The translations under genes and the position numbers were made by a program. A stretch of 39,828 bases of DNA. It comes from Rhodothermales bacterium. GTDB taxonomy: Bacteria; Bacteroidota; Rhodothermia; Rhodothermales; UBA10348. The stretch lies in assembly GCA_030830105.1 (NCBI GenBank), contig JAURNP010000082.1, forward strand, positions 1 to 39,828, given 5' to 3'. Every line of letters begins with the position of its first letter. Position 1 is the stretch's first letter. The notes beneath the pieces are model-generated. The model was not told the origin of the DNA. It saw nothing but the letters and a program-made list of their open reading frames with translations, and made no database searches. Below, in pieces: positions 27,213 through 35,464 of the stretch.

Positions 27213-27247
27213 AAAAAAGGAGACCGGCTGATGCCGATCTCCTTTTC
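27213..27247 (-). terminator. Terminator of tRNA-Asn
   Basis: On the minus strand a 14-bp stem with one G-U pair (27215-27228 with 27233-27246) and a 4-nt loop begins 1 bp after the tRNA 3-prime end and finishes in a run of T. On the plus strand the same pair is a C-A mismatch, so the minus orientation fits better. Confidence 0.8.
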
Positions 27248-27322
27248 TGGCTCCCCGGGTAGGATTCGAACCTACGACCCTGCGGTTAACAGCCGCATGC
27301 TCTACCGCTGAGCTACCGAGGA
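27248..27322 (-). tRNA. tRNA-Asn (anticodon GTT)
   Basis: The minus-strand sequence folds into a complete cloverleaf of 75 nt. The 7-bp acceptor stem TCCTCGG/CCGGGGA has one G-U pair. The D arm contains AGCTCAGCGGTAGAGC, the anticodon arm TGCGGCTGTTAACCGCA places GTT in the loop, and the T arm holds GGTTCGAATCC. The discriminator is G and CCA is encoded at 27248-27250. A terminator follows immediately and a promoter-like element precedes it. Confidence 0.96.
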
Positions 27323-27347
27323 GTGTGCTTCAAAGCGGAAGCGGCGG

Positions 27348-27378
27348 CAAAGATAGGACGCTGATTCGCCGAGGACAA
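27348..27378 (-). promoter_or_regulatory. Bacteroidota-type promoter candidate for tRNA-Asn
   Basis: On the minus strand TATCTTTG (27355-27348) matches the Bacteroidota -7 consensus TAnnTTTG exactly. A TTG at 27378-27376 sits 20 bp upstream, in the expected -33 position. The start would fall about 20-25 nt before the tRNA. Confidence 0.55.
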
Positions 27379-27683
27379 GCCTCTTTGCGACCTTTTCAAT
27401 TTCTGCGGCAGAATTCCGTAAAAGGGTACAACTCGCAGCCCCCTGAAAAGACGCGAATGTAATACAATCCACTGTCAAAATGAGAGCGTCGGACTGGGTT
27501 AAGATCATCTGGGTTTAGCACGGCTGATACTCACTACCTGCCACTATTTTCGATGACCATCAACCTGATGATTTGCGACGCCGAGGTCCCTCGGCGTCAT
27601 CGCTTCACGTTTCCCTTCGGATTCGAGTGTGGTAACGAAGCTTGATTTCGCTGGCCTGGTCCCGAGGCTAGGCATCGGCCTAG
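27379..27683. other. Stretch without a supported gene
   Basis: No frame here looks coding on either strand. A 30-codon frame at 27553-27645 (MTINLMICDAEVPRRH ...) is too short to call. The one clear structure is an inverted repeat GACGCCGAGG/CCTCGGCGTC at 27577-27598 with a 2-nt centre, which could form a 9-bp hairpin. It may be decayed sequence. Confidence 0.4.
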
Positions 27684-27773
27684 TGGTATTCAGCGGGGGA
27701 CGATGATGATCTCGCTCGCTTACGAGTTTTCGCCTCCGATCTGGGCTCGTTTCTTTTCTCAAATGTCGAGTGC

Positions 27774-28001
27774 GTGAACTGCGAGGAAAACGAACGCGCA
27801 GAATGGTTCTTTTTCCAATATGAGCTCGAGACGCCTGATGCATTACTGCTTCGCGGGATCAATGACACACATTACAGCGAAGCGCTTTCCCTGATGACGC
27901 GCCCGCGCGATGTACGACGATGCGTCCAGGAGCACATGCTGTACTCGGAGTTCTTCTCGGCAGAGATTCTTCGGTTTACCCGATATGTGGACGAAGAGTA
28001 A
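27774..28001 (+). CDS. Small hypothetical protein (weak)
   Basis: A 75-codon frame opens at GTG 27774 and stays open upstream to 27684 without an ATG. The product has the acidic start NCEENERAEWFFFQYELETPDALLLRG and the ending CVQEHMLYSEFFSAEILRFTRYVDEE. No family is recognised and no Shine-Dalgarno is visible. It could be the 3-prime remnant of a decayed gene that once began in the empty stretch before it. Confidence 0.3.
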   Translation: MNCEENERAEWFFFQYELETPDALLLRGINDTHYSEALSLMTRPRDVRRCVQEHMLYSEFFSAEILRFTRYVDEE

Positions 28002-28148
28002 TCAGTTGGATATATCAAGGGGGAGCAAGTATCCAGCATATCTTGTCTCAACCCCTCAGTTACTCTGATGGCAACCAATACTAAGACGAAAGAGCATCGT
28101 TCAACGGAAGATCAACTCAAGCTTCGGTAGGACCTGTTCGGCAGTGAT

Positions 28149-28177
28149 CTGGGCGGCGGATATATTCCGCCGCCCAG
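28149..28177 (-). terminator. Perfect 12-bp hairpin downstream of the DUF5916 gene
   Basis: CTGGGCGGCGGA (28149-28160) pairs with TCCGCCGCCCAG (28166-28177) around a 5-nt loop. It lies 7 bp beyond the stop of the minus-strand DUF5916 gene. No T run follows on either strand, so the terminator call is based on stem strength and position. Confidence 0.6.
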
Positions 28178-28184
28178 TAGCCGT

Positions 28185-30401
28185 TTAAAAGAGGAATAGA
28201 TAGGTCAGTTTTGCAACGCCCACCGTGCTGTTCATGAGATAGTCAGCGCGGGGATCAAAGAGGACTTCGTTGTCGCCCGTTGCATGCCAGGATGTATTCA
28301 GGACGAGGAACAGGTCCGATCCGGGTGTGTGAATCCAGTTGATACGGATGTTTGCATTTACATCGCGCGAGAAGTTGTCGTACTGGATAAGCGCCTTGGC
28401 AAACAGCTTTCGGCTTACGCTGGCCAGGATATCCACGGACGCCGTAGTGGCGCTGAATTCTCCATTGGCGATGGGCAGATCCACGTCACTCTTCCTCAAA
28501 CTGGCTCCAAGGGTGAGGTGCTTTGACTGACGCCATCCCGCGTTCAAGCCCCAGTCGAAGCGATTCCCACCATAGAATCCACCCGTTTCGAAATTGGCGC
28601 CACCTGAAATGTTCTTACCCGGATCCGTGTTGACTCTGGCTCCAATTCGGGTGAATGTATAGTCATCGACGGCAATCTCTGCGTCTGGACGAATGAAAAA
28701 GGAACTTTCGAGCCGGTCAAACTGATGCGACCCCGAAACCCGCAATGACATGCGGGCCTGAGACGTGAAGCCAATGGAGGGGTCGATTTCCCAGGACTGC
28801 AGTTCGCCATCTTGTCCGTTGGTATGAATACCCATGACGTGGGTCGTCATCTGACGGAACGGGCCACTGTCGAAGTAAGGGGAGTAGGTGGTCGTAGCAA
28901 TGGTCTGACGCATGTCGCGTCGCCGTACGAATCCTAGTGCCGGCCGGTAGTTTTCTCCAACACTGGTGTAAGAGAAAGAGGCGCCATAGATGTCATTCCG
29001 CAGACTGACCGATGCACTTCCAGCCCAGTCCTCGTTGTTCGGATCGGCGTCAGAGACATCGGTGAACCAGATATCGGCGTTGGAGGCCGAGCCAAAGCGC
29101 TGCTGCACATCAAATCCAACGGCGCGGTTCCACTCATCTCCACGCTCATAGCTGGTTACGATGACGCCCGCCGAGCCACGACGTCCAAAGTTGGTTTGCA
29201 CACGGGCCACGGCATTATTTGCTGAGCGTTTGCCGCCGATGCGTCCAAGCTTTTTGCCGATGGATCCTTCATCGGGGCCAGTTTCAATTCCAATCAATCC
29301 TACGTTCAGCCGGCCGACCTGCCCGGTCAGACGACCACCAGCCAAGATCGACTCGGTAAGGCCGATGCGTCGGGAAAAGAAGGTCTGGGTTCGGCGCGAA
29401 TCGCCATGCTCGAAGATGCCCGAACGCTCTAGGAAAAACTCCCTTTTCTCAGGAAAGAAGGGTGAAAAGCGGGTCAGGTTCACCTGTGCGTTGTCTGCTT
29501 CGACCTGTGCAAAGTCCGTGTTGACAGTAAAGTCCAGGGTCAGGTTGGACGTGATGCCGTATTTGATATCGAAACCGGCATCGAAACTGCTATCCTCGAC
29601 CTTGTTATCCACAGACAGGTCAGGACGAACGGTCTGTGCACCTGTGATGACGTATGGCTTGAATTCTATGTTATTGCCACGGCGGATATTCTTGATGCCC
29701 GTGAGGCGTCCGTAGCGGGAAACGGTTTTCATGTCGTCAGAGTACCCACTGCCGTAGGAAAGGGGAATGAGCGGCCAGTTCTGGATCTCGTTCTTGCGGT
29801 TGACGGTGCGGCGCATGAACAGGCCGAAGGTCAATTCCTCTCCCTCTGGGAAGCGGAGCTGACGAAAGGGAATGCGTACCTCCATCGTCCATCCTTCATC
29901 TGTAATCTGCGTCTCGCTGGCGAAGACGGCATCCCAAGAGTAGGAGTCAATGGTCATGTGCTCGTCAGCAATGAGAGCATCGTCTTGCGTTCCCAAGGCA
30001 TTCATTTCAAACAGGAAGGCGTTGCGACCATCGAGGAACGTATCGATGCCGATGTAGGCATGATCATCGCGGTCGTTGCGCCCCCCACGCTCCATGTTCT
30101 TTGCACGAATAAGGTGCGGCTCCTTGTCCGTAAAATTGAATGCGAAATACAGGTTATCACGGTCGTAGGCCACCTTGGCCCAGCTGTACTCGGTAGGTTC
30201 TGCCCCTTCGTTTGGCCAGCGCTGGACAAAATCATCCATGGAGGAGATCTCGTCCCAAATGGTATCGTCGAGCCTACCATCTACGCGAGGCGCTGCTTCG
30301 ATAAACACGGCTTCGAATGACGGAGGCTCAGGATTTTGGGATTGAGCAGATGCGACGCTTACCACGCAGGCAAGCAGTGCGAACGTTAGGAGACGGATCA
30401 T
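28185..30401 (-). CDS. DUF5916 outer-membrane protein with N-terminal CBM9-like domain
   Basis: This 738-residue protein has a signal peptide (residues 1-19, ending VASAQ). A CBM9-like domain of about 200 residues follows (RVDGRLDDTIWDEI ... AYDRDNLYFAFNFTDKEP ... DDHAYIGIDTFLDGRNAFLFEMNALGTQDDA ... WTMEVRIPFRQLRF). The remaining 500 residues are DUF5916 (TVNTDFAQVEADNAQVNLTRFSPFFPEKREFFLERSGIF ... FFSRRIGL) with beta-barrel strand alternation, ending KLTYLFLF. The family is widespread in Bacteroidota and uncharacterised; a glycan-linked outer-membrane role is suggested by the CBM9-like head. It is monocistronic between tRNA-Leu upstream and a hairpin downstream. Confidence 0.88.
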   Translation of the reverse strand: MIRLLTFALLACVVSVASAQSQNPEPPSFEAVFIEAAPRVDGRLDDTIWDEISSMDDFVQRWPNEGAEPTEYSWAKVAYDRDNLYFAFNFTDKEPHLIRAKNMERGGRNDRDDHAYIGIDTFLDGRNAFLFEMNALGTQDDALIADEHMTIDSYSWDAVFASETQITDEGWTMEVRIPFRQLRFPEGEELTFGLFMRRTVNRKNEIQNWPLIPLSYGSGYSDDMKTVSRYGRLTGIKNIRRGNNIEFKPYVITGAQTVRPDLSVDNKVEDSSFDAGFDIKYGITSNLTLDFTVNTDFAQVEADNAQVNLTRFSPFFPEKREFFLERSGIFEHGDSRRTQTFFSRRIGLTESILAGGRLTGQVGRLNVGLIGIETGPDEGSIGKKLGRIGGKRSANNAVARVQTNFGRRGSAGVIVTSYERGDEWNRAVGFDVQQRFGSASNADIWFTDVSDADPNNEDWAGSASVSLRNDIYGASFSYTSVGENYRPALGFVRRRDMRQTIATTTYSPYFDSGPFRQMTTHVMGIHTNGQDGELQSWEIDPSIGFTSQARMSLRVSGSHQFDRLESSFFIRPDAEIAVDDYTFTRIGARVNTDPGKNISGGANFETGGFYGGNRFDWGLNAGWRQSKHLTLGASLRKSDVDLPIANGEFSATTASVDILASVSRKLFAKALIQYDNFSRDVNANIRINWIHTPGSDLFLVLNTSWHATGDNEVLFDPRADYLMNSTVGVAKLTYLFLF

Positions 30402-30550
30402 GGGAAAGGAAGTGAGTTGAACGGATGCAGACCAGACGCAAGCGGCCTACTCCGGATTCCCGAAGAGCGCTCGTTTGAGACTGTGTGACTATCAGACGAT
30501 TGCCGTCTACTGGATGCGAAGTGAAGGGGTTGCGAAAAGGAGTCTTTGGG

Positions 30551-30582
30551 TTGACCTACGTCGGGTTTCTGCCGTACCATTG
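30551..30582 (+). promoter_or_regulatory. Bacteroidota-type promoter candidate for tRNA-Leu
   Basis: TTG at 30551-30553 and TACCATTG at 30575-30582 are 21 bp apart. The second element differs from TAnnTTTG at one position. The predicted start near 30589 would leave a leader of about 35 nt before the tRNA. Confidence 0.4.
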
Positions 30583-30623
30583 CGCTCCGGTTCGCCCTTC
30601 ACAGGGAAAGCGGAATATACTGC

Positions 30624-30707
30624 GCCCAGGTGGCGGAATTGGTAGACGCGCTAGCTTCAGGAGCTAGTGTCAGCAATGGCGTGGAGGTTCGAGTCCTCTC
30701 CTGGGCA
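30624..30707 (+). tRNA. tRNA-Leu (anticodon CAG)
   Basis: A class II tRNA of 84 nt. The acceptor stem GCCCAGG/CCTGGGC is a perfect 7 bp. The anticodon arm CTAGC-TTCAGGA-GCTAG places CAG in the loop. A variable arm (TGTCAGCAATGGCGT) and the T arm GGAGGTTCGAGTCCTCT follow, with discriminator A at 30707. The next bases are CCT, so the terminal CCA must be added after transcription, unlike the tRNA-Asn gene in this window. Confidence 0.96.
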
Positions 30708-30714
30708 CCTTGAG

Positions 30715-30748
30715 AAGCCGACTCTCCGGAAGGAGGGTCGGCTTTTTT
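30715..30748 (+). terminator. Strong intrinsic terminator after tRNA-Leu
   Basis: AAGCCGACTCTCC (30715-30727) pairs with GGAGGGTCGGCTT (30732-30744), 13 bp with one G-U pair and a GGAA tetraloop, followed by further T residues to 30748. Confidence 0.9.
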
Positions 30749-30792
30749 GCGTAGCGGGCGGCCTCGACCGGGTCTGTCCGAAGGGAGGACGA

Positions 30793-31941
30793 CTAGCTCG
30801 TAGGTCGTTCGTAACCGGTCAGCTCCACGTAACCCACACCCGTGATCGGCTCGCCGTTGCTAGAACCCTCGACGTCAATCGCGCCCTCGAAGTAGCGCAC
30901 CGACACATTCAACTCCTGATTCGGCATGACGAGTGTCACGCGCATCGTGAGATCTTCCCCGGGCAATGTGAGCGTCCAACCCGAGGGATACACGGCGCCA
31001 CTCAGAGGGCTTTCCCACTGGCCTTCAACGCGCAAATCCATCTCATCTCGGGTGATGTGTCGGTAGGAGCCGTCGGCGTTGACTAGCGTTCCCCCAGTGA
31101 ACGGACTCTGCGATCCATCCTCACGGCGCAGCTGATAGAACATGATTTCGCGACCGTCGTCGAGCTGCAAGGCAAACCAGTCCCAACCAACCTCGTCATC
31201 TCCAAGCGCCGACGTACTCCACTCGTGATCTTTCCAGCTCGTTCCTTCCACGTCATACTGGCCGTAAGGAATGGTCACGGTGCCGCTCGTACGAATGCGC
31301 GTGAAGGAGAAGTAATAGCTGGCGTTTCCGTTTCCTTCTCCTTTTGGATCCCATCCCCGCTCGCCCTGGAGCACCATGGGCTTGACGGCATCCAGGGTCA
31401 GATCAATCGCAATCTCTTCCTCTGCGACCTGCAACCGAAGAGGAAACAGGGAGGAGGGATCAGTAGCCGTGGATTCCATGGTCCAATCTTCCAGCCAGAC
31501 CTTGAAGGGCGGGCTTTCAGCGCCTGCGAGGCCTGCTGCACCGCGGCTGAACCGTTCGAATGCGTGAAACGTGCCGGTCTCCGGATCAGCCAGGGAGAAA
31601 TGACCCATGTACAGCTGATTGGTTGACCAGTCTGAGGGTGAGGCCAGGGAATCTGGAGGGCGCAAGGCAGAACGAAAGAGAGTAAACTCGTATCCGAATC
31701 GCCGATCGTCTTCGGAGCGCAGATTGCCAGTGAAGTACCACCATTCCGTCTTGAAGTCTGTATGCGCCCCGAAATCGGAAGGAAAGTCAAAGTCTTTAGG
31801 ACCTACAGCACGAGCATACCCAAGGGTGTCTCCACCCATGGCTTCGGCCAGGTTCAAGGCGTCCTCCATTTCCAAGGCGTCGGGCGGCTGGGTGCAGCCG
31901 ACAGCCAACAGAAGCAGCACCAGGGGAATCAGTCGGATCAT
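30793..31941 (-). CDS. Lipocalin-like (AttH/CrtC-type) lipoprotein of an ABC system
   Basis: From ATG 31941 the protein has 382 residues, a signal with lipobox AVGC (C16), and the two-domain lipocalin-like fold of AttH and hydroxyneurosporene dehydrogenase CrtC relatives. Landmarks are FKTEWWYFTGNL, RRFGYEFTLFRSA, YMGHFSLADPETGTFHAFERFSR, YGQYDVEGTSWKDHEWST and VGWDWFALQLDDGREIMFYQLR. Such proteins are found next to FtsX-type permeases (AttEFGH) and may hand a hydrophobic ligand to or from the transporter. The frame extends upstream to 32118, but the ATG at 31941 overlaps the permease stop as ATGA and directly precedes the signal sequence, so it is clearly the start. Confidence 0.87.
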   Translation of the reverse strand: MIRLIPLVLLLLAVGCTQPPDALEMEDALNLAEAMGGDTLGYARAVGPKDFDFPSDFGAHTDFKTEWWYFTGNLRSEDDRRFGYEFTLFRSALRPPDSLASPSDWSTNQLYMGHFSLADPETGTFHAFERFSRGAAGLAGAESPPFKVWLEDWTMESTATDPSSLFPLRLQVAEEEIAIDLTLDAVKPMVLQGERGWDPKGEGNGNASYYFSFTRIRTSGTVTIPYGQYDVEGTSWKDHEWSTSALGDDEVGWDWFALQLDDGREIMFYQLRREDGSQSPFTGGTLVNADGSYRHITRDEMDLRVEGQWESPLSGAVYPSGWTLTLPGEDLTMRVTLVMPNQELNVSVRYFEGAIDVEGSSNGEPITGVGYVELTGYERPTS

Positions 31942-34514
31942 TCGAAGCGAAGCGCCTCCGTCGCGTTCATGCGGGACATGGAGCGTCCCGGGAACCAGCC
32001 AGCCAGCAATGCGGCGATGACCGCGAGAAGTACCGCTTGACCGAGCACCATCAAATCGATCTCGAATTGCAGGGTCCATCCGAAAGAGCGTTGATTGATC
32101 ACGAATATCAGGAGCCAAGCCAGGAGAAGGCCGAGCGGGACCGACAATAGCCCCGAGAGGAGTCCCATGAGACCCGTCTGCGTGGTGACCATACGGTGTA
32201 CCTGGGAGGGCGTCATGCCGTTGGCACGCAAGACTGAAATCTCTCTCGCGCGCTCCAGCTGCAAGGCCATGAGCGCCGTCAGCACGCCGATGAAGGCAAC
32301 CAGGATGGTGAGTAAACGCAGTACGGCCGTCACGGTGAATGTCTGGTCGAATACATCCAGCGATGCCTGTCTCAGAGACCGATTGGACCTGATCAGTAAT
32401 CCCTGGTCGTTGGCAGTGACCGACGTCAAGTTATCGATGAGATCATCCACGTCTACTCCATCGGCCGCATAGACTGCCAGGCCAGAAACCTGTCGGTCAT
32501 CAAAGTGGAATTCATATCTGGATCGCGCCATCTGGACTACGCCCAGATCGGATGCATAGTCGTAGTAGATGGCCCCGACTTCGAAGGGACGAGGTCCGTC
32601 TGATGTTGCAATTTCCAGAAAATCACCGACCTGTGTCCCAAATCGGAATGCATAGGGCTCCGACACCATGACCACGTCTCGTGCGGTCATGGCCTCGCGG
32701 TGATCGAAATCTGGCAGTTCTTTGTAGCGTCCCGGCTCAAGGTCGCTGTCACGTGGCTCAGTAACGATCAAATCCGACATCCGCCCGTCGATGAGTACAT
32801 GCGCAGTTCGCACCGAGTAGGTTTCGGAGACACCCTCCATCGACCGGATGCGCTCTTCGACGGCCGTATCGATGGTTGCATCATTGCGACGGAAAACCAT
32901 GCCCGGCGGGGAGATGTAAACATCGGCTTCCAGGGAGTAGCGCAGCCATGTATCTACCGTGGTGCGGAACGAATCTACCATGATGCCAACACCCGACGTT
33001 GCGGCTACAGCTACCGTCAACGCAGCGATGGCAACCGCGGACCGACTGAGGGAATGGTGGATCCCCGAAGCGGCCATGCGCCCCACAACGCCGAAGAGTC
33101 GGCCCATCAGCGGCCTCACGGCGCGACTTCCGCTGTCGACCAAAAAAGGAACCCACAATGAGGTAGCCAGGATGACGAAGAGGATACCGACATAACTGAA
33201 TGCGATGCTTTCTCCAGAAGTTCGGAGCACCAGAGCGCCAAGAATGCCCAAAATGAGCCCGCTTCCGGCTAACAGCCCCCGTCGTGCTTCTAGGCGTGAT
33301 TCATCCTCAGAACGGCGTAAGGCTGTGGATGGCATGGTACGCGTGGCTTCGCGCGCCGGAGCAAATGCAGCCAGCACAGTTGTACCCAGTCCGACCAATA
33401 CGCCCTTGGCAAGACCCAAAGGGGTAATGTTCAGGTCCTGAATGCGCACGGTGAAATAGAGATCATTGATGGACCGTGTCACCAGATCGATAAGCACACT
33501 CCCCAGGGCAACGCCAGCCACCATGCCAATGGCTGATCCGATCAAGCCTACGACCGCCGCTTCCCCCAGAATGAGTCCGAATATTTCGCTTGAAGTGACC
33601 CCGATCCCGCGTAGTCGACCAATCAAACCGCGGCGCTGCACGACCGAAAAGGTCATGGTGTTATAGATGAGAAACATCCCCACCACCATGGCAAGCAGAC
33701 TCATAGCCGTCAGGTTGAGCGAAAAGGCCTGCGTCATCTGGTCCAGTGTGCTCGAACGGGCCGAAGCCGCCTCGATGCGTGCTCCGGGCGGCAATACGTC
33801 CTCGAGTACGGCAATCTTATCACCCTGCTCCTCTTTACTCAGTATCAGATCTATTCGGCTGAGCTTGCCCGGCGATTCCAGTAATGCTTGCGCCGTGGCA
33901 ATATCGACCACAATCAGATTTTCCAGAGAGGCTTCTGAGAATCCTGGATCGGGGTCGATGATATCCAATATTCTGATCGATGAGGACTTTCCTTCGCGAA
34001 ACGTGGTGAGGTCGTCTCCTGATTGAATACCCAGTCCCTGAGCGGTACTCCGTGAAATGAGCCCTGTCCTCTGTGGTCCAAGAAAGGCTCCGAGATCCAG
34101 CTCTCCTTCAGGACCACCGGTGTACGAGCGGAAAGGCTCTTCAGCCAATGGATCGATGCCCAGAACCTGCAGGACAGGACCGGAGGCTGAGCCTGCGCGG
34201 ATATGGCCTTCCAGGACGGGGGCAGCATTGCGCAAGCCCGAGTCTGCCCGCAGATTTCGATAGGTGTCATCAGCCAGCAGCCCGCTTCCCGGTACGATAG
34301 CGTGAGTGGCTCGTCCAGCAACCGTCTCTGTTGAGAGTCTGAAAGCGGTTCGGGCGCTGGAATTCGCCAGGTCGATACCTACGACCACTGCGACACCGAG
34401 CGCAACGCCCAGAATGGAAAGGGCCATCAGCCAGGGGTGTCGAGCCAAGTAGCGGCGACTGTTGCGACGAAGTAGTCTGCCCGGCCAGCGGGGTGATTGT
34501 ATCGATTCGCCCAT
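31938..34514 (-). CDS. ABC transporter permease with two FtsX domains
   Basis: From ATG 34514 the protein has 858 residues. A membrane helix near 30-52 (PWLMALSILGVALGVAVVVGIDLAN) is followed by a MacB-like periplasmic domain. The first FtsX block of three helices lies near 250-390 (SLLAMVVGMFLIYNTMTFSVVQRRGLIGRLRGIG ...), central helices near 420-470, a second periplasmic domain, and a second FtsX block at the C-terminus (LTILVAFIGVLTALMALQLERAREISVLRANGM ...). This is the type VII, mechanotransmission layout used for lipoprotein or lipid handling. The ATPase stop and this ATG are 1 bp apart, and its stop overlaps the lipocalin-like start by 4 bp, so the three genes are one operon. An ATG at 34553 inside the ATPase gene is a less likely start. 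Confidence 0.9.
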   Translation of the reverse strand: MGESIQSPRWPGRLLRRNSRRYLARHPWLMALSILGVALGVAVVVGIDLANSSARTAFRLSTETVAGRATHAIVPGSGLLADDTYRNLRADSGLRNAAPVLEGHIRAGSASGPVLQVLGIDPLAEEPFRSYTGGPEGELDLGAFLGPQRTGLISRSTAQGLGIQSGDDLTTFREGKSSSIRILDIIDPDPGFSEASLENLIVVDIATAQALLESPGKLSRIDLILSKEEQGDKIAVLEDVLPPGARIEAASARSSTLDQMTQAFSLNLTAMSLLAMVVGMFLIYNTMTFSVVQRRGLIGRLRGIGVTSSEIFGLILGEAAVVGLIGSAIGMVAGVALGSVLIDLVTRSINDLYFTVRIQDLNITPLGLAKGVLVGLGTTVLAAFAPAREATRTMPSTALRRSEDESRLEARRGLLAGSGLILGILGALVLRTSGESIAFSYVGILFVILATSLWVPFLVDSGSRAVRPLMGRLFGVVGRMAASGIHHSLSRSAVAIAALTVAVAATSGVGIMVDSFRTTVDTWLRYSLEADVYISPPGMVFRRNDATIDTAVEERIRSMEGVSETYSVRTAHVLIDGRMSDLIVTEPRDSDLEPGRYKELPDFDHREAMTARDVVMVSEPYAFRFGTQVGDFLEIATSDGPRPFEVGAIYYDYASDLGVVQMARSRYEFHFDDRQVSGLAVYAADGVDVDDLIDNLTSVTANDQGLLIRSNRSLRQASLDVFDQTFTVTAVLRLLTILVAFIGVLTALMALQLERAREISVLRANGMTPSQVHRMVTTQTGLMGLLSGLLSVPLGLLLAWLLIFVINQRSFGWTLQFEIDLMVLGQAVLLAVIAALLAGWFPGRSMSRMNATEALRFE

Positions 34515-34515
34515 G

Positions 34516-35268
34516 TCAGACTCCGGGGGACGCGTTATCCGCCGCTTCCACATCTTGCTGGGCTGCCTCTTTCTGGGCTGCCTCGTGCTGGGCCGCCGGA
34601 GTGACGTCCTTCAACTTTCCGCCCTGAAGCTCCAGCACGCGATCTGCCAGCCGGATGATATCGCGGTCATGCGTGGCTACGAGCATCGTGCGTCGCTCGT
34701 CGTGGACCAGGCGCTGCAGGATGTCCATTACGGTATCAGCCGTGCGGAAATCCAGGTTTCCGGTAGGCTCGTCTGCCAGAATCAAGGATGGCTTGTGGGC
34801 CAGCGCTCGCGCAATAGCTACCCGCTGCTGTTCACCTCCTGAAAGACGATCGGGAAAACTGTCCCCCCGATCTCCCAGGTTCACTTCCCGCAATACGTCC
34901 AGGGCCAGCTGTCGCTGCTCTTGGTTGGCGGTACCCGTGAGCTCAAGGGGAAGGAGGATATTCTCCTCGACGGTCAGCGTCGGGATGAGGTTGAAAGACT
35001 GGAAAATGATGCCGAGATGCTTACGACGGAACAGGGTGCGTGCCGTATCAGACATATTGGTCAGATCCTGCCCCTCGAATTCAATGGATCCAGTCGTTGG
35101 TACATCCATTCCGCTGATCATGTTGAGCAGCGTACTCTTGCCCGAACCGCTTCGGCCCAGCAAAACAATCAGCTCGCCACGATTGATGATAAAGGAAACG
35201 TCCGAGAGGACATCCCTTTGCGAACTCCCTTCGGAATAGCTCTTACGCAGATTGGAGACGTGCAACAT
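34516..35268 (-). CDS. ABC transporter ATP-binding protein (LolD/MacB type)
   Basis: From ATG 35268 the protein has 250 residues. Walker A is GRSGSGKST (38-46), the Q-loop is [18 protein letters not shown], the signature is [14 protein letters not shown] (142-155), Walker B is LILADEP (162-168), and the switch histidine is H200 in ATHD. These match the LolD/MacB/FtsE class. The C-terminal 28 residues form an unusual Ala/Gln/Glu-rich tail ([19 protein letters not shown]). The frame extends to 35346, but ATG 35268 gives the normal family N-terminus [11 protein letters not shown]. It energises the permease encoded directly downstream and is divergent from the glycogen synthase gene. Confidence 0.92.
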   Translation of the reverse strand: MLHVSNLRKSYSEGSSQRDVLSDVSFIINRGELIVLLGRSGSGKSTLLNMISGMDVPTTGSIEFEGQDLTNMSDTARTLFRRKHLGIIFQSFNLIPTLTVEENILLPLELTGTANQEQRQLALDVLREVNLGDRGDSFPDRLSGGEQQRVAIARALAHKPSLILADEPTGNLDFRTADTVMDILQRLVHDERRTMLVATHDRDIIRLADRVLELQGGKLKDVTPAAQHEAAQKEAAQQDVEAADNASPGV

Positions 35269-35464
35269 GGCGGAACAGCGCTGAATAGATGGCAGCTGGC
35301 GACGGGCGGCACTTCCATCCGTTGCGGAAGTTAGGTTGGATGGCAAAGGGTCCCGTTACCCATGTCGTGTTGTATCTCCATGAAATCCATCCCTGGGTTT
35401 TCCGCAAACGAGGCTCGCGACTCGTAAAATGCGGGCAGTAGAAATGGGCACAGACGATAGAATT

